NCBI GenBank assembly: GCA_020055645.1 | Contig: CM034546.1 | Location: 12,586,001 to 12,650,000, forward strand | Length of the DNA: 64,000 bases | Reading direction: 5' to 3' | DNA from: Tomocerus qinae | Taxonomy: Eukaryota > Arthropoda > Collembola > Entomobryomorpha > Tomoceridae | Shown here: positions 22,866 to 35,095 of the stretch, piece after piece | Layout: each line of letters opens with the position of its first letter | How positions within the stretch are numbered: the stretch's first letter is position 1 | The notes under the pieces: generated by a model | What the model saw: only the letters and a program-made list of their open reading frames with translations | What the model was told of the DNA's origin: nothing | Databases searched by the model: none | Position numbers and translations under genes: made by a program

Positions 22866-23707
22866 ATGGTAACGGGTATTATCTCGGGAGCTTTGCAAAT
22901 TTCAATATTATGATCAATGTAAAAAATGTTTCTCTACCCCAAAGTAGTGTGGTACTGAAATATCAAATCCGAGGTTAAAAAAAATAATTCCGTAACGGAT
23001 GGGTTAAGGGTTTTTTATATAACTATAGGTATAAATACAAGCTTATACTATACCATATATGGAAACTACAGCTGACAACAACAACAACCGTGTAAACTAC
23101 TATTACTTACGTCAATGAAAAGAAAAATTAAAGCATAAATAGTTTAATTTTATTATGTTGTAACGTAGCAAATGCAGTATTTTTGTAAACACCTATATTA
23201 TTATTATTACTGTTTGATAACAACTAGTGAAATATTAAGCATTATAATATTTTACTGATTATATTGACTTTATGAAATTATTCCTTTGTTAATTTGAAGC
23301 TTTTCAGTAATGAATATGTAAGTGATAAATTGAAATTATGTGTACAACAATATTATAAACATAATCTTCACAATGCAATGACTAAAGTATACATAAAATT
23401 AATATTATTTTAGTCCTCACATTACGATACATTAATTACGCGTAGAAGTGTTGAAGCTATAATATTTGTTTCCACCTGCATTTGTTTACATTTTTGAATA
23501 AAAATTAGTATGTATTGCGTATCTAGATGGAGCTGTAGTGCACATTTTTGTATGTTTTGTAAAAAACCCAATAAACCCGGGGTTTGTTTAAGTAAAGCGG
23601 GGTGGGTTTTTTGCCAAAAAGCCCAAAAAACCCCAACCCATAAAAAACCCGACCCACAACCCTGTATTAGTATCAATACTATAATTATGTAGATTTACTT
23701 GACCCAC

Positions 23708-24746
23708 TTGACTTTTTTTTAATGTAGTTACTATAACAGTATAGCTTCCTCGAAAGACCAAAGTCGGTTACTTTTACAGTATCGATATCAAATAGCAATA
23801 TATATAATCTCCATGAATTACCTTAAGAAAAAAACGCGTTTTTATTACTTTTTCTCACTGTTTCCAACACATAGCTAAAAATTGTTTATTCTTTATACCT
23901 TCCTTAGGCGCAAATGTTGTAAAGCATTAATGAGTTGGTATGACCAATTAGTCAGATGATAAGTAGTTAGACAGTTGGAGGAAATCCTATATAAAGTTTT
24001 TCATTATTATTTAATGCTTTTTGCAAAATAAATTCGAAAATTTAAGCTGGGCTTGGGTTTAATAATTTTGTAGTTACATATTTTTAACTCTTTCATAGGA
24101 ATTTGCATCAGATTTTACAAAGTCCTTGCGCCGTTTTCTTAAAAATCCTTGCAAGGAACCCAATGCACAGTATTCAACAAAAATATACGCGACACCTAAG
24201 ACATTCAATTATTAATATTCTGACAGCATTATCTTTCATTACTAAATTACTAAATGACAACCATAATTGTCGGGAATCTTCCATAAATGCAGCAAATATA
24301 ATATATAAAAAGTGCGTGCAAGTAAAATGAATAACCTGAATTCATCTACGAAATATTTAGAGTTAGCTGGAGAATATTTAGATGGTTGATTTTAAGAAAA
24401 GATACACTGGCATAATGTATCAAACATAGCAAATTGCTCGAGGTTACCACAGGTCCATTTTACATTAAAATATTTTTCTATTTAATATGGTTCCTAATTA
24501 AAACTAATTAGCTTTTCCTGTGTTATTGTATTTTACCTTGAGATAATTTTTTTGTCCTTGCACCCAAAACACTAACAATATTCGGGTGACTCCCAATGTG
24601 AATTAAAACTTTTAATTCCTGCAACAACGACTTTAAATACTGCTTATCGCATTCAGGCTTTGTTGTCTTTACGGCCACCAAGTTATCGTTGATACGTCCT
24701 TTATAAACGATGCCAAACTGACCAGCACCCAAAATACTTCCTCTGT
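23708..24746 (-). pseudogene. Receptor A, kinase exons 9-12 (catalytic loop deleted)
   Basis: Exon 9 (24537-24746) encodes the ATP-binding lobe: [22 protein letters not shown] and [18 protein letters not shown]. Exon 10 (24078-24195) gives the hinge [15 protein letters not shown], and exon 11 (23899-23986) gives [16 protein letters not shown]. Exon 12 (23708-23821) should carry HGDLATRN and DFG, but a 10-nt deletion after HGD removes ATRN and shifts the frame to a TAA at 23774-23776. Phases of exons 9-11 agree with copy B. As read, the product would stop just after the hinge and could not catalyse phosphotransfer. Confidence 0.88.
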
Positions 24747-25172
24747 CTGTTAAATTAGAATTACTTAAATTAATTATTACTTGTGTACGACCAGAACGAC
24801 GGAATGCAAGTTTGGACCACCCCAAGAAAGCGAGGCGTAAGCATTAAAAGGCAGGCAGATTAGTGACTAGCATTAATAATTTGAATTTTTATAATTAATT
24901 CATTAATTGTTAGTGCGATTTTCTCTGCAGATTAAAATAGATTAAACACAGATGCAGAGTTGACTAGACAGAATTATTAAACGATCAATACTAAAAATCA
25001 TATTTAGCCAGGGTAAGTAATCACCGCTGGCAGATACACATAAACTGACGATAGATAGGAAGAATTACAGTACTGAATTATAACTTATTGAAAGGCCAAT
25101 TTAAACATACAATAATTATATAAAATATAATTTACAAATTAATATAGACCCTCATGATAAAAAGTTTAATAC

Positions 25173-25781
25173 CAATTTGATAAACGTCATCATATATTTC
25201 AAAATTGTCCTTATCATACGGAAGATCATCTGTATTGGCACACTCATCAGATGTGTCATTATATTCATGAGTTTTTTGATGTAATCCATTGTTGAATAAA
25301 GTGATTTCCATATTTGTTAGTCCAAGTTTCTAAATAAATATAATTTTTAATGTCGATTTCCGGCCTCTGATTTCTGTTCAAATTTTATAGGTCAAATTTG
25401 GGAATATTCTAATCAATTTATACTCATATATAACCTTACCATTTTTAGTACTAATAACCATTTGACGAGTCCCATTGCAATTGCAATTGTAACTGCAGCA
25501 ATAATTGTTATCCAAACCCATTGTAATTGTGAATTTTGGAAAGTTTCTTCATTATTGATAATGCAATTTTTGCAGTTAAGATAAGATTCTTCTGCTATAG
25601 TTTTATTGCCTTTCGCTGCTCTACAAATATACTTTCCTACATTTTGAGCACCCATATTCCTTATTTCTAGCGTGGATATGGTTGTTTGATATGGTAGACA
25701 GTCAGCAGTTAAAATTGACTGCTGTATGTGAATATTATCTTTTTCAGATTTAATTATATCTTCTTTCCCATTTTTATCAAC
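25173..25781 (-). CDS. Receptor A, exons 7-8: Ig domain end, transmembrane helix, juxtamembrane
   Basis: Exon 7 (25440-25781) encodes the second half of an Ig domain (STLEIRNMGAQNVGKYICRA, with the Y-x-C signature), a Cys pair, and a helix WVWITIIAAVTIAIAMGLV that spans the membrane once. Exon 8 (25173-25329) encodes the juxtamembrane part with several Tyr and the LPYDKDNFE motif. The motif corresponds to LPYD-x-WEFPR of PDGFR/VEGFR receptors, which precedes the glycine loop. Both exons are open and in phase. Confidence 0.88.
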
Positions 25782-25913
25782 CTAATCAAATGTTATTTAC
25801 TAAATCGCTAATTATAAAGAGATTGTGGAATTTTATATATTGTATGCAGACATATACATACAGAAGGCATAACGAAATTATCTAATTATATTTATGGTTA
25901 TTAGGTTAATTAC

Positions 25914-28900
25914 TTTTATCCAGATAAAATTTTGCCAAAAAGCACCATCCACAGAGCAGTTTATTTTTGCAGTAGATTTGGCTGTGACAGATTGATTGTA
26001 AGGATTAATCATAACATAATCAGATTGCCAGTTCCTATCTGAATTTATGTCCTCGGTTATGTTCTTCAGATACATTTTGAACTCAGGACAAAGTAGAGAT
26101 TCCCGAAAATTTTGACTCTTTGCAAGAGCAATGTTGACAGATTTTAGTAGAGAGTACTTTGTGGCAGTACAAACGCCATTAACGTCATCTGCTTCCGTAG
26201 CGTCGGTGAGCACACCAAGTAGTCCTAGTTTATTGGCATAAATTGCCTTCTCGTATACACTGTCTGCGTTTTCAAAACTTATCCATCTTTTTCCGTCTTC
26301 CATAAATGGAACTTTGGCCTTTTCGTCCCAAAAAGTTCTCCATGATTCATTTTTAAATAATACAGAATGGCAGACCTAAAATCACAATCACAGAAAACAA
26401 TAGATGGCTTAAGCTGAACTGGTTAGTTGTAACCACAAAATTTTTCCAACAGGCAATAACCAATTTGTATGGAAGCTTAATAATTAATCCTGTTGACTGT
26501 TATTGTCCTATTGTCCTTAAAAACTACGGCAAAATTCCCAGGACTGTAATGTAATTTAACAAACACCTAAAAAATAAGAATTTCACATAATTATACTTGT
26601 TCCTTCCGTGCAGACCAATACTGAAAATACTTCCGTGTAGATCCTAGCATGCCCTGCCCTACACATTAATGACTATAATGACCGCGCAAGGTTCTATTAA
26701 GTTATAAGTAATTGCTGCATATATAAAATGCAGCTTACAGTATTAATACGTTTAGTAGTTTTATCATTCAGTTATTAATAAATGGTCAAAAGTATCAAAA
26801 ATCATAATCCAATATTTTAATGGTCTATAATAACCAGAGCCACTATGTTTAGGTATACACATTTTTTAATGTCCGTCAATTCAACCCTGAAACTTTAGGT
26901 GCTTTAAAAACCGAGAGTGTTAATTCTCTACTAGTTATATTTTTAATCTGCTATGTTTATACCTCAAAATAAAGCCAAACTCCATATCCAAGAATGGGAC
27001 CATTTATGTTGATCGTTTCAATCGTCATATTCGTTGATGTAGTTTCTGGCTTCATTAGAAATGGTTGCCCCATGAAAGTAATTCCGAGAAGTATATTGCT
27101 ACGGCGGACTTTCAGTTTGAATATCAAATGATTTAAAATTTTATCAATGTGAGCTAATTCATTCAACTCTGAAGCAAGTAATGGAGACCCATGAGCTGGT
27201 CTTCCGTTGTATAAGTCGCCATAATTCCAGCCTCGTAATACAAGGATGTCAAAAATTCTACTAATTTGAGTAACATGGCTAAAAAATTGATCAAATGCTT
27301 GAGTTATTCGTCCCCACACTTCAGTCACCAACATCAAATCGTGTTTTCGAAACTCACGTTTCAACATCTATTGACATTAACAAACAACATTACATGTCGA
27401 AATAATGTCAAATCGAAAAGTTTGTATCCTCACTGCCATCTATATGGTGCCAATTGCATGTGATAAAGTCAATCCGAAAAATTACCTGTGCAAAGTTCAC
27501 AAAATTTTCATCAGGGGAGGTTATGAAAAAATTGTTGCCAAAATATGCTCCTGAAAGATTGAGTTCACTGAAATAGAAATATAAACTAAGAAACAACAAA
27601 CATTTTTTTCCATTTCGGCCAATGTTTAAGGCTTTCTTACCTCATTATTTCCTGAAACATTGAAATCATTGCTGATTGCTTATCCCTAGTCGAAAGTAGG
27701 TTTAGTAGTGCTTTGTAGAAATCATTTACATCTGATGATAATTCAATTTCAACCAACGTTTTGAGATGAGGATACTTCGTTTGAATTATACCATTAAGCC
27801 ATTTCATGAAAACTTAAAAGGAAAAAGAATTGATGAAAATCGCTCCATGCTTTTTCTTAAATATTAATTACTTTAACCCTATAATTACTATAATGTTCAA
27901 TCTTAATATAGGTAAATAACAAACAGGATTGACTGTTGACTAATGTAATTGAGTAATTACACAAACATGACATTTATATTACCAAAATAGAAGTCACAAA
28001 TATTTCTTCCTTTAGGATAAATCAGATTGTCATATTTGTATTTTTCTTACTTGTACAATAATTTGACATTGAACTGACAAATAGGCTATTGCGGAAAAGT
28101 AAATTCTAATTTCTGAATGAGAAAGAGGAAAACAAATTGGTTTTCTGTCTGATGCACTCACAGTATTCATTATCACGGATAATTTTGCCATTTTGTGAGT
28201 TGATGGTCAACCTTTGGTATATGACATGAGTACAGAGGTTTCCATCGAAGGAAATTCCACTACTGATATCTTGCAAATTAAAATGAGCAATTCCACTACG
28301 ATGACGGGCTCCTAAAAAAATCTTGCACATCACAATCGAACTGTGATTTCGATAACCTTCAATAAAAATCAATGTTTCTATTAGTAGATATAAAGCATCT
28401 TTTTATAGGTAGGGGAGTCTGGGGTTATTGTACGAACTTATCGTTTAGACGGCTCAATAAAATCAGGTTGAGAGATATAAATTTTGACTATAATATAGAC
28501 AATATATACTACTATACTATAATATAGATATTGACTATTTCATTATTTGACTATACTATTATAGACTATAACATCTCTAGGCAGAGCTACCCTATTTTAT
28601 TTACTATCAAAACTAACAAAATATATTTTATGGTTGTCAATTTTTTCGTACACTATACCCAGTATTGGGTATTGTGGAAATCCTGATTTTAGTTGATTTA
28701 GAATTACTATTGCACCTTTATTATTAACATGTTTAAATTCGTTTTATTACAATATTCCATTTTCCTGTATAATAAGCAGGTACACATGCAAGAAATCCCC
28801 ACTTTCAGTTTGTGGCATATATTCTTTGCAAACTGTCATGCTATTGTCCTAAATGTAGAAAATATAGACGACTACAAAAGTCAATAGTGAGTCGGTTTGG

Positions 28901-30750
28901 TGAATTATAACATGCTATTGCAGCTTATCCCTGAGGTAGGTACGTACATTTTATTTAGTAATACAGTTTCATCCTTGACACCACATCTAAATTTATATTA
29001 TGAGTTCGAATCAACTACACAACCCAATAGATTGAGAGGAAATTTGTTTGTAATCTGATAGTTTTATTTTATTATCATAATATATAAATTATATCATATC
29101 AAAATTATGTGACATTATAGGAATTTTAGTCTTACCAACTCTAATGCGATGACATGAGACATGTTGATGGCAGTACAAATGGAATTTACAAAGTTTTAAA
29201 AAACGAAGTAGCTACGTTAACTATCGTTGTCCTATCTCCAGACAATATATAACAGTAGGTCAAAACAGAATGCTGTACCTAATTTACTACCATGAATTGG
29301 AAAAATCAAGGACATATTGAGGGTTGGGCTTTCAGGACTGAAGCCCCCCCCCCCCCAAAAAAAAATTCAAGAAAAAGGGGACTTTTTCTCAAACTAGCAA
29401 AACATTTCTCGCTTATTTGCCATTTTTGACTCTTTGATATTTCCATCAAAAAATGCGAATATCGTCCCTTAAGGATCGAAAAAGCCTCTATCCACTTTCA
29501 GATTGGTGGACGAATAAGCCTATATCCATTTTTTGTTTGGTGGACGAATAAGCCTATATCCATTTTTTGTTTGGTGGACGAAAAAGCCTTTATTCAATTT
29601 TCGTTTGGTGCAGGAAATAGCCTCTATACTCTTGCAGCTTTGCTTGTAAAGTTATAGGGGCGTAGTGATACATAGTTAATATAGGCGGGGGAAATATTGA
29701 ACTTTTATTCTTCCTTCCAGCCAGTTCAGTTTTATCCAATATCAAAATACGAATTTGTGTCATTAAAAGTTTTGTTTTTGTGTTATTGTGTGATTAGCTA
29801 AAATTTTATAATGCTTATGTACATTCTAGCTGATATATTTCAAGTATCAACATAAAAATAATAAATACTTCATTTCGTCAACTTGTTTATTCTTACTGTG
29901 CCCCGACAACTTTAAGATGACAGAGGCTATTTCCTGCACCAAACGAAGATTGAATAAAGGCTTTTTCGTCCACCAAACAAAAATTGGATATAGGCTTATT
30001 CGTCCACCAAACAAAAAATGGATATAGGCTTATTCGTCCACCAATCTGAAAGTGGATACAGGCTTTTTCGATCCTTAAGGGACGATATATATGATTGACA
30101 TATCTATTGGAAATCTTAACCCCCCAAAACTCAGTTCTAGATACATGCTTGGAAAAAGCGTTAGATTGGAAGACATTTGATTACTATGGGACTAACTAAC
30201 TATAAGCTCACTTCAATTAGTAATATTAGGTTTCCAATAAAATGTTTAACAATGATTTATTTTTTGAATTAAACTACAGTAATCTGTCATTTTTCTTTGG
30301 GAAAACAACCGCAACCCCAGGCCGTTAGCATGCATATGATATGATTTATTATTCCTTTAGTAAGAAATATTTAATACCACTTCTACCAAACTAAATATTA
30401 AGAGTGTATAACAAAATTAGTGTCGTAAATATTCAAAATTATTGGATATCCTAGTAGGTGATTTTAAATTGCTATCACCATCTAACTCGGGTAGATCCGA
30501 TTGTCTGTTATTGTTAGGATTTTTAAATTGAATGTATTACTGATGAACACGAACACATAAATATAGAAATTTGGAAGTAAAAATAATAAATTAATTTTGT
30601 CTTACTGATTGGTAACTGAGAATTTTGACACTCAAATGCGTCTTTTGGTGAGTTATATTCCTTAATGCCATTTTCCGCAATCACGTTTAGAAATAAAAAG
30701 CTAATAATTGGCACGCTGAAGATGAATTTCATCTGTACTGAAATTTTCAT
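25914..30750 (-). CDS. Receptor A ectodomain, exons 1-6: signal peptide, catalytically dead GH18 domain, Ig start
   Basis: The exons are 30606-30750, 28162-28356, 27641-27812, 27486-27567, 26963-27367 and 25914-26375, all open and phase-consistent. Exon 1 encodes a signal peptide (MKFIFSVPIISFLFLNV). Exons 2-6 follow the chitinase (GH18) fold in order: VMCKIFLGARHRSG with NLCTHVIY, then YPHLKTLVEI, NILLGITFMGQPF, WRTFWDEKAKVPF, RWISFENADSVYEKA and GLLGVLTDATEADD. The active-site strand FDGLDLDWEYPG corresponds to MSELNLSGAYFG, so all catalytic acids including the Glu are gone. Exon 6 ends in an Ig strand with INCSVDG. Loss of catalysis suggests glycan binding, not cleavage. Confidence 0.85.
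28357..29460. other. Intron 1 of receptor A, distal part
   Basis: Noncoding and AT-rich (runs of TATA around 28485-28580), with a poly-C/poly-A tract at 29345-29370. Position 29148 (AATG) is the empty target site of the LTR element present in copy B. Confidence 0.6.
29461..30086. mobile_element. Foldback MITE, 626 bp, with tandem repeats in its arms
   Basis: The arms (about 29461-29640 and 29917-30086) are inverted repeats starting ATCGTCCCTTAAGG. Each arm holds 2-3 copies of a unit of about 35 bp containing TTGGTGGACGAATAAGCC. Copy B lacks the whole segment at 50722, where AATGCGAAT runs straight into GTATATGATTG. The superfamily is unclear because the target duplication is ambiguous in AT-rich sequence. 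Confidence 0.85.
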
Positions 30751-31818
30751 TTCAAAAATAACACTAGAAAATAGTTGGCTTGTGTTTGTCAATGTACTGG
30801 GACTATTAAAATGTAAAGCTGATTAGCCAGTGTTAGATTAGCCACCGCAAAATATGGTTTCAGGATAACTTGTATAAATTAATTTGCATTCCATCCAACC
30901 CTTGTTGGTCTCTTTCCTTCTATTATCGTTTTGCTCTCGCCTGTTTTCTATTTGACGTATCGATCTATCTATATTTCTATTCGATCTGTATGCCAAGCTA
31001 GAATATGTGAATCATTATAGTAAGTTTTTATTCCTTTTTACTGGTTCCTCAACGAAGTATTATTATGTGTCACTGAATTTTCATTAACCCCATTTCATGT
31101 ATATGAATGTAAACATCATAATCGGCTCCTACGATGTATCAGTAAACGTGTCATAGTGTCCCAACTAAACGGTTTCTATTAGATCTTCTATCAGATAAGT
31201 AAATTTTGATTATGTTATGTTATCCCATCAAAGAATACCCAACTCTTTACTCATTATTAAAAATTTTGAACTGTATTTCCAATATAAAATATTATGCTGC
31301 GTTGTGGGTGTGCCTTGGAAGATTAATTAATTCTTTTATTGTCAATGTCAAATTTCAAGTATCCTGTGTTAATTTTCATTGATCTATTACAATAGGGAGG
31401 CTGAAAATTATTGCTATTCAGATGAGCAATAGAGGATTGGGGAAGTTATTTTAATAATTTATAACTATCTGCATGCGAAACTCATTGTGCATCGAAATGG
31501 TACTTCTTAAATTATTAGTTCGTATCCTGAAGGCTGCAAAAAGCTTTTACATAGTGATATTATCGAACTGTAACAAGTTGCTCACTTAGTATGTAGTTAT
31601 GACCAGCAATATAGACTGATGAGACGGTTTGCTAATTAGAATGCAAATTGTCGTTACTGAAAGTTAATTGTTTAGCATACACCACCGAAACCAGCAAGCA
31701 TTGCAATTTCACTTCTTATTTTATGCAGTCAAAATACAAAGCCATAAGTCGGTTGTATTCATCCGATTGAGAAATTTTGAATCAAAATAAAATTTTAGAA
31801 TTAATTGAAAGAAAGAAA
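30751..31818. promoter_or_regulatory. Divergent intergenic region between receptor A and DUF4789-like gene A
   Basis: The two genes start head to head about 1.07 kb apart. The corresponding region of unit B (51388-52484) is highly similar throughout, with small indels, so a shared promoter region is plausible. No individual elements could be fixed. Confidence 0.5.
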
Positions 31819-32959
31819 ATGAAAGTTTTTGTTCTTAACAATATTTTGTTTTTACTTTTCACGAAATCTACAGTTACACATGCCGAAGGTCTTGACCAAA
31901 GGTAATAACAAACTAAAAGTGCATCTATAAAATTTCAATTAAGTACGTAAAATAAATTCAATATCTGTACATTAATTTTTAACGGACCACACGACCTATT
32001 TTTATGTATTGTTAATCAAGTCAAGTCAAAACCTTTATGTCAATGATGATTAAATACTAAGCAGAGGTAATAGTCTGAATAACGTAGATGTAACATCCGT
32101 TTTCAGATTTCTCATTGGATCTAAATCCAAAACCCATTTGATGGCAATTATTTACTCGTATAATAGGTCTCCCAAACTAAAAGTTTCAATAACTCTACAT
32201 ATCTGAATAAAATACACTGTATCAACATACCAATAAAGCAGATCAATGTGTTTATTATAATTTTTAAAAGTGATGGCACTCAAGATCCATTTGCTGGATT
32301 TCTCTTTCACGAAGACAGTCAAAAATACTATTACGGCGACGATTTACCAATCCGCGGTCCATGTGGGCAGTTTATGCTTTTATACAAAGACACAGACAAA
32401 AATCCTAAAAATGCTATTTGCAAGTGTTTCCAATACACTACTTGTGCTGGCCGACCTTTACTATATTTTGAAAATAAAAAACGGTGCTACAATGCTTTTG
32501 AGCAGGTAAATAATCATTAAATGAGGGACATTTACCTTTAAAAATTTTGAAAAAAATTCATTAAAGGTTTTACAATACAGATTCTGAAATGCAATATAGG
32601 GCCCTTGCAAGGAAGGGGAATGGTTGATTAATAGAAAAGCTAATGGAGCGGAATGTGAATTAAATCCATGTCCACTGAGTCCTTCAACAAACGACGGCTA
32701 CGATAATTTGGCTCTCGACTTCTATTTTAACGACGCAATGGGAAAATGCTATAAAACAAACACCACCGATTTTTGTTCTGGCGAAAAGGAACGAGTGTTT
32801 TTTGTTGGGACTCTAAATAATCCGCCCGTGTGTCTAGATGCTGAGCCCGATTGCCCTGGAAGCAGAGAATCATCGTCATTATCAGCGCAAATTCCCTGTC
32901 CACCAGGAACTAAACTCGAAAACGACAATGGGTGTTCAAAAGTCGTTGTGCTTAGCTAA
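31819..32959 (+). CDS. DUF4789-like secreted Cys-rich protein, copy A (intact, 225 residues)
   Basis: The exons are 31819-31901, 32271-32505 and 32600-32959, with phases 2 and 0 and GT/AG borders. Exon 1 encodes a signal peptide (MKVFVLNNILFLLFTKSTVT). The mature part has two GPC-x-G-type motifs, RGPCGQFMLL and GPCKEGEWLI, plus about 16 Cys including CKCFQYTTCAGRPLLYF, NPCPLSPSTND and AQIPCPPGTKLENDNGC. This spacing recalls arthropod DUF4789 proteins, a family of secreted proteins of unknown function. The gene is divergently oriented to the receptor. No lesion was seen. Confidence 0.82.
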
Positions 32960-34358
32960 GTTTTATGCATATTACTATGTAACATTTCAATGATTTAATT
33001 TGCTATTGAATTGCATTATTTAAGAGTGATTTTGTATGATAATTTAAAGCTCCACAATGTGTTAAGACAATTAGTAAATGTAGAATAACGTGTTAGATTT
33101 GTTCCCCATATATGAGAGTACCGTTTTGACTACTTTAAAACTAATGTAAATATATTAATTATACATATTCGAAGATCGCTTGGATAGCCCAGAATACCTA
33201 TAGACATATAGATAGCCTATAAAGTAAGATTACCTAAATGTACCATGATTATTATTTGTAGTGGTACTGCTCAGTAAGTACCGTATTTAGAAGCCGATTT
33301 CGGAGGGGCAAGAGCATTATAAAGCTATATGTATTAGGTATAATCTGGCGAAGCGCGAAAAATATAGGCTCTTTTTGCCGAAAATAAGGCAAAAATCGCC
33401 TAAAAATCAAACAAAGTCAAAGAATTTCGGGTGGTTACATTTGCCTTAATGCCCCTCACCCTAAATACAGCCTTGGTACTGCTAATCAGAATGTACAATT
33501 ACGTACAATCAATGTTGAGGATGCTGAGAACTCAGCCCAGTGTATACAAAGACATTTAAAATGAACAAACATTATGTATTATTTTAAGAATCAATAATGC
33601 AACAATTATAATTCATTTAGTTGAGATTTGGTCTGACATGACATTCTTGACAGCAGAGCGACCAGACATGTAACATGTAGCCATTGGCTAGTAGTTTCAG
33701 TGCCAACCAAAGGATTGTGCTATTAACTAGCATAAGGTAGTATTTGGTTAAAGATTTATTGGTCGTTGGCTAACAATATATTACAATGCAATAGCAAAAT
33801 ATTAAAATTAACTCAAACTACAGCATTTTTTCAAATTAGTTGCAGTAAAATTTTAGTAAAGTAAAAAGTTTGTTTAAATAAACTTATTCGATTCATTAAG
33901 CATTTAAAATGGAAAAGTAAGTAGGAGTCACTGTTTCGAACATAACATTAACATTTTGCTATGAAGGCATTCTAGAACACTACATTAGAGACTGGCCGAT
34001 TTTATCATACCACTTGTATCCCATTTTATGCTATGTGCCAATTAGTATTGATTTAAAGTTTGTTATGGAACGTGATCCGGAAACGTGGAACCATAAACAC
34101 ACTTTGTCCAGGGATTTATACTGTAATATATTCAAGCATCTCCTATTACTTATCCATACCAAGTATTCGTAATTAGGATGGTGAAATCATTGGCAACTCC
34201 TAAAAATTCGCCTCACATAAACCATGACCACCGGAAGTCAGATAAGATAGTCATATCTTAGTAATAGTCGTTGCTGAATAAAAATAATGAGCTATGGTTA
34301 ACGAAATAGAGTTTATAGGGATAGTCTGATTATCATCAACGTACACATTTATGTACAG
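32960..34358. other. 3' flank of unit A
   Basis: No gene was found. Similarity to unit B continues to about 34315 (B: about 62390) and then stops, which marks the right edge of the duplication. A 3' part (33296-33475) holds GGCGAAGCGCGAAAAATATA and CTCACCCTAAATACAGCC, motifs that recur elsewhere in the window. Confidence 0.6.
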
Positions 34359-35095
34359 GGTGTCAAACTAGGATTCAGCAAAGAGCTTCTAATAATACAC
34401 AGGGAAATAGAGCAAAAGTGGAGAATATTTTTTTTATAACATTGATGAATAGCTCCGCCGTTAAACGGCGCGAAAATTTACCGATACCTACTAATACATC
34501 CGACAACTTCCGCCGTAAAACGGCGCGAAATTTTTACCATACCTACTGATGCATAATCGAAGACAATAGGGATTGATTTTTGTACCATTGAAAGGCATTA
34601 CGGTTTTGACTCTACTTTACGCAACCTGCAGGTTGCCAACTCTCTGGGATTCAGGCCCTATGTATCTAAAGAACCGTAAGTAGCACGACAAAACCGTTGA
34701 TACCAATCGAAAGCCCGCGCAAATTTACATTGAAACACCGGTTTTCATCAACTTATTCCTACGCATTCGCTTACACCAGCAGTACTCCCAAAAAAAGTTG
34801 AAAATATAGATAAATTACTAGCTAATTCGTGACCAAATCTGTCGCGGGGGCTGAATTTAGGCAGCGCTACTGTGTTGCCACTGTTTTCGCTGTTGCCGCT
34901 GGGAGGTATGGGGGTGAGCGGCAACAGCATGACAGTGGAGACAGTGGCAACAACGGCAAAAGTGGCGACACGCTAGAACCCCTGGCGGCAACAGTGGCGA
35001 CACGCTACAACCACTTGCGGCAACAGCGGCGACACGCTACAACCACTTGGAGCAACAGCGGCGACACGCTGCAACCACTAGGGGCACCCACCCGC
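34359..35095. mobile_element. Truncated copy of the 45.8-kb foldback element, with an internal insertion
   Basis: AGGGTGTCAAACTAGGATTCAG starts at 34359 and the element sequence resumes at about 34647 (GGCCCTATGTATCTAAAGAACC). The roughly 270 bp between them contain two CCGCCGT(A/T)AAACGGCGCGAAA hairpins. From about 34935 to 35085 there are about four units of 31-33 bp with GCGGCGACACGCTACAACCA. Only the left arm is present. Confidence 0.75.

Larger units (their letters stand above)
10431..23003. mobile_element. TTAA-flanked element (piggyBac-like), nonautonomous, with a nested LTR element
   Basis: TTAA occurs at both edges (10427-10430 and 23004-23007). The uninterrupted relative at 61690-61705 has one TTAA at the same site. 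The ends are CCCGTTCCTTACTACGG and, inverted on the right, CCCATCCGTTACGG, an imperfect inverted repeat starting with CCC. TTAA plus CCC ends is the piggyBac hallmark. Without the LTR element the insertion is about 3.95 kb. No transposase was recognised, so it is presumably nonautonomous. Confidence 0.75.
10348..23664. mobile_element. hAT-like nonautonomous element in intron 12 of receptor A, expanded by nested insertions
   Basis: The ends are CAAGGTATCG (left) and ACAACCCTG (right), flanked by a perfect 8-bp duplication TATTAGTA (10340-10347 and 23665-23672). Its own sequence is only about 740 bp (10348-10430 and 23004-23664). It matches, in opposite orientation, the uninterrupted copy at 60955-61790. 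Both ends carry runs of AAAACCC/GGGTTTT. The CA(A)GG-type termini and 8-bp duplication indicate the hAT superfamily. No transposase is present. The rest of the interval is a TTAA-flanked insertion. Confidence 0.85.

Noticed and set aside
24066-24090. Apparent loss of a splice donor in exon 10 of receptor A (CCT/ATGAAA against CCT/GTAAAG in B)
   Set aside because: A GTAACT donor 20-odd bases further on is present in both copies and is the only one that keeps phase with exon 11.
28996-29010. GTTCGAATC as a tRNA T-loop
   Set aside because: No acceptor or anticodon stems could be placed around it, and the copy at 42566 has the same context; chance match.
29345-29370. Poly-C/poly-A tract as a functional site
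   Set aside because: The tract length differs between the unit copies (29345 and 50622) and looks like replication slippage or base-calling noise.
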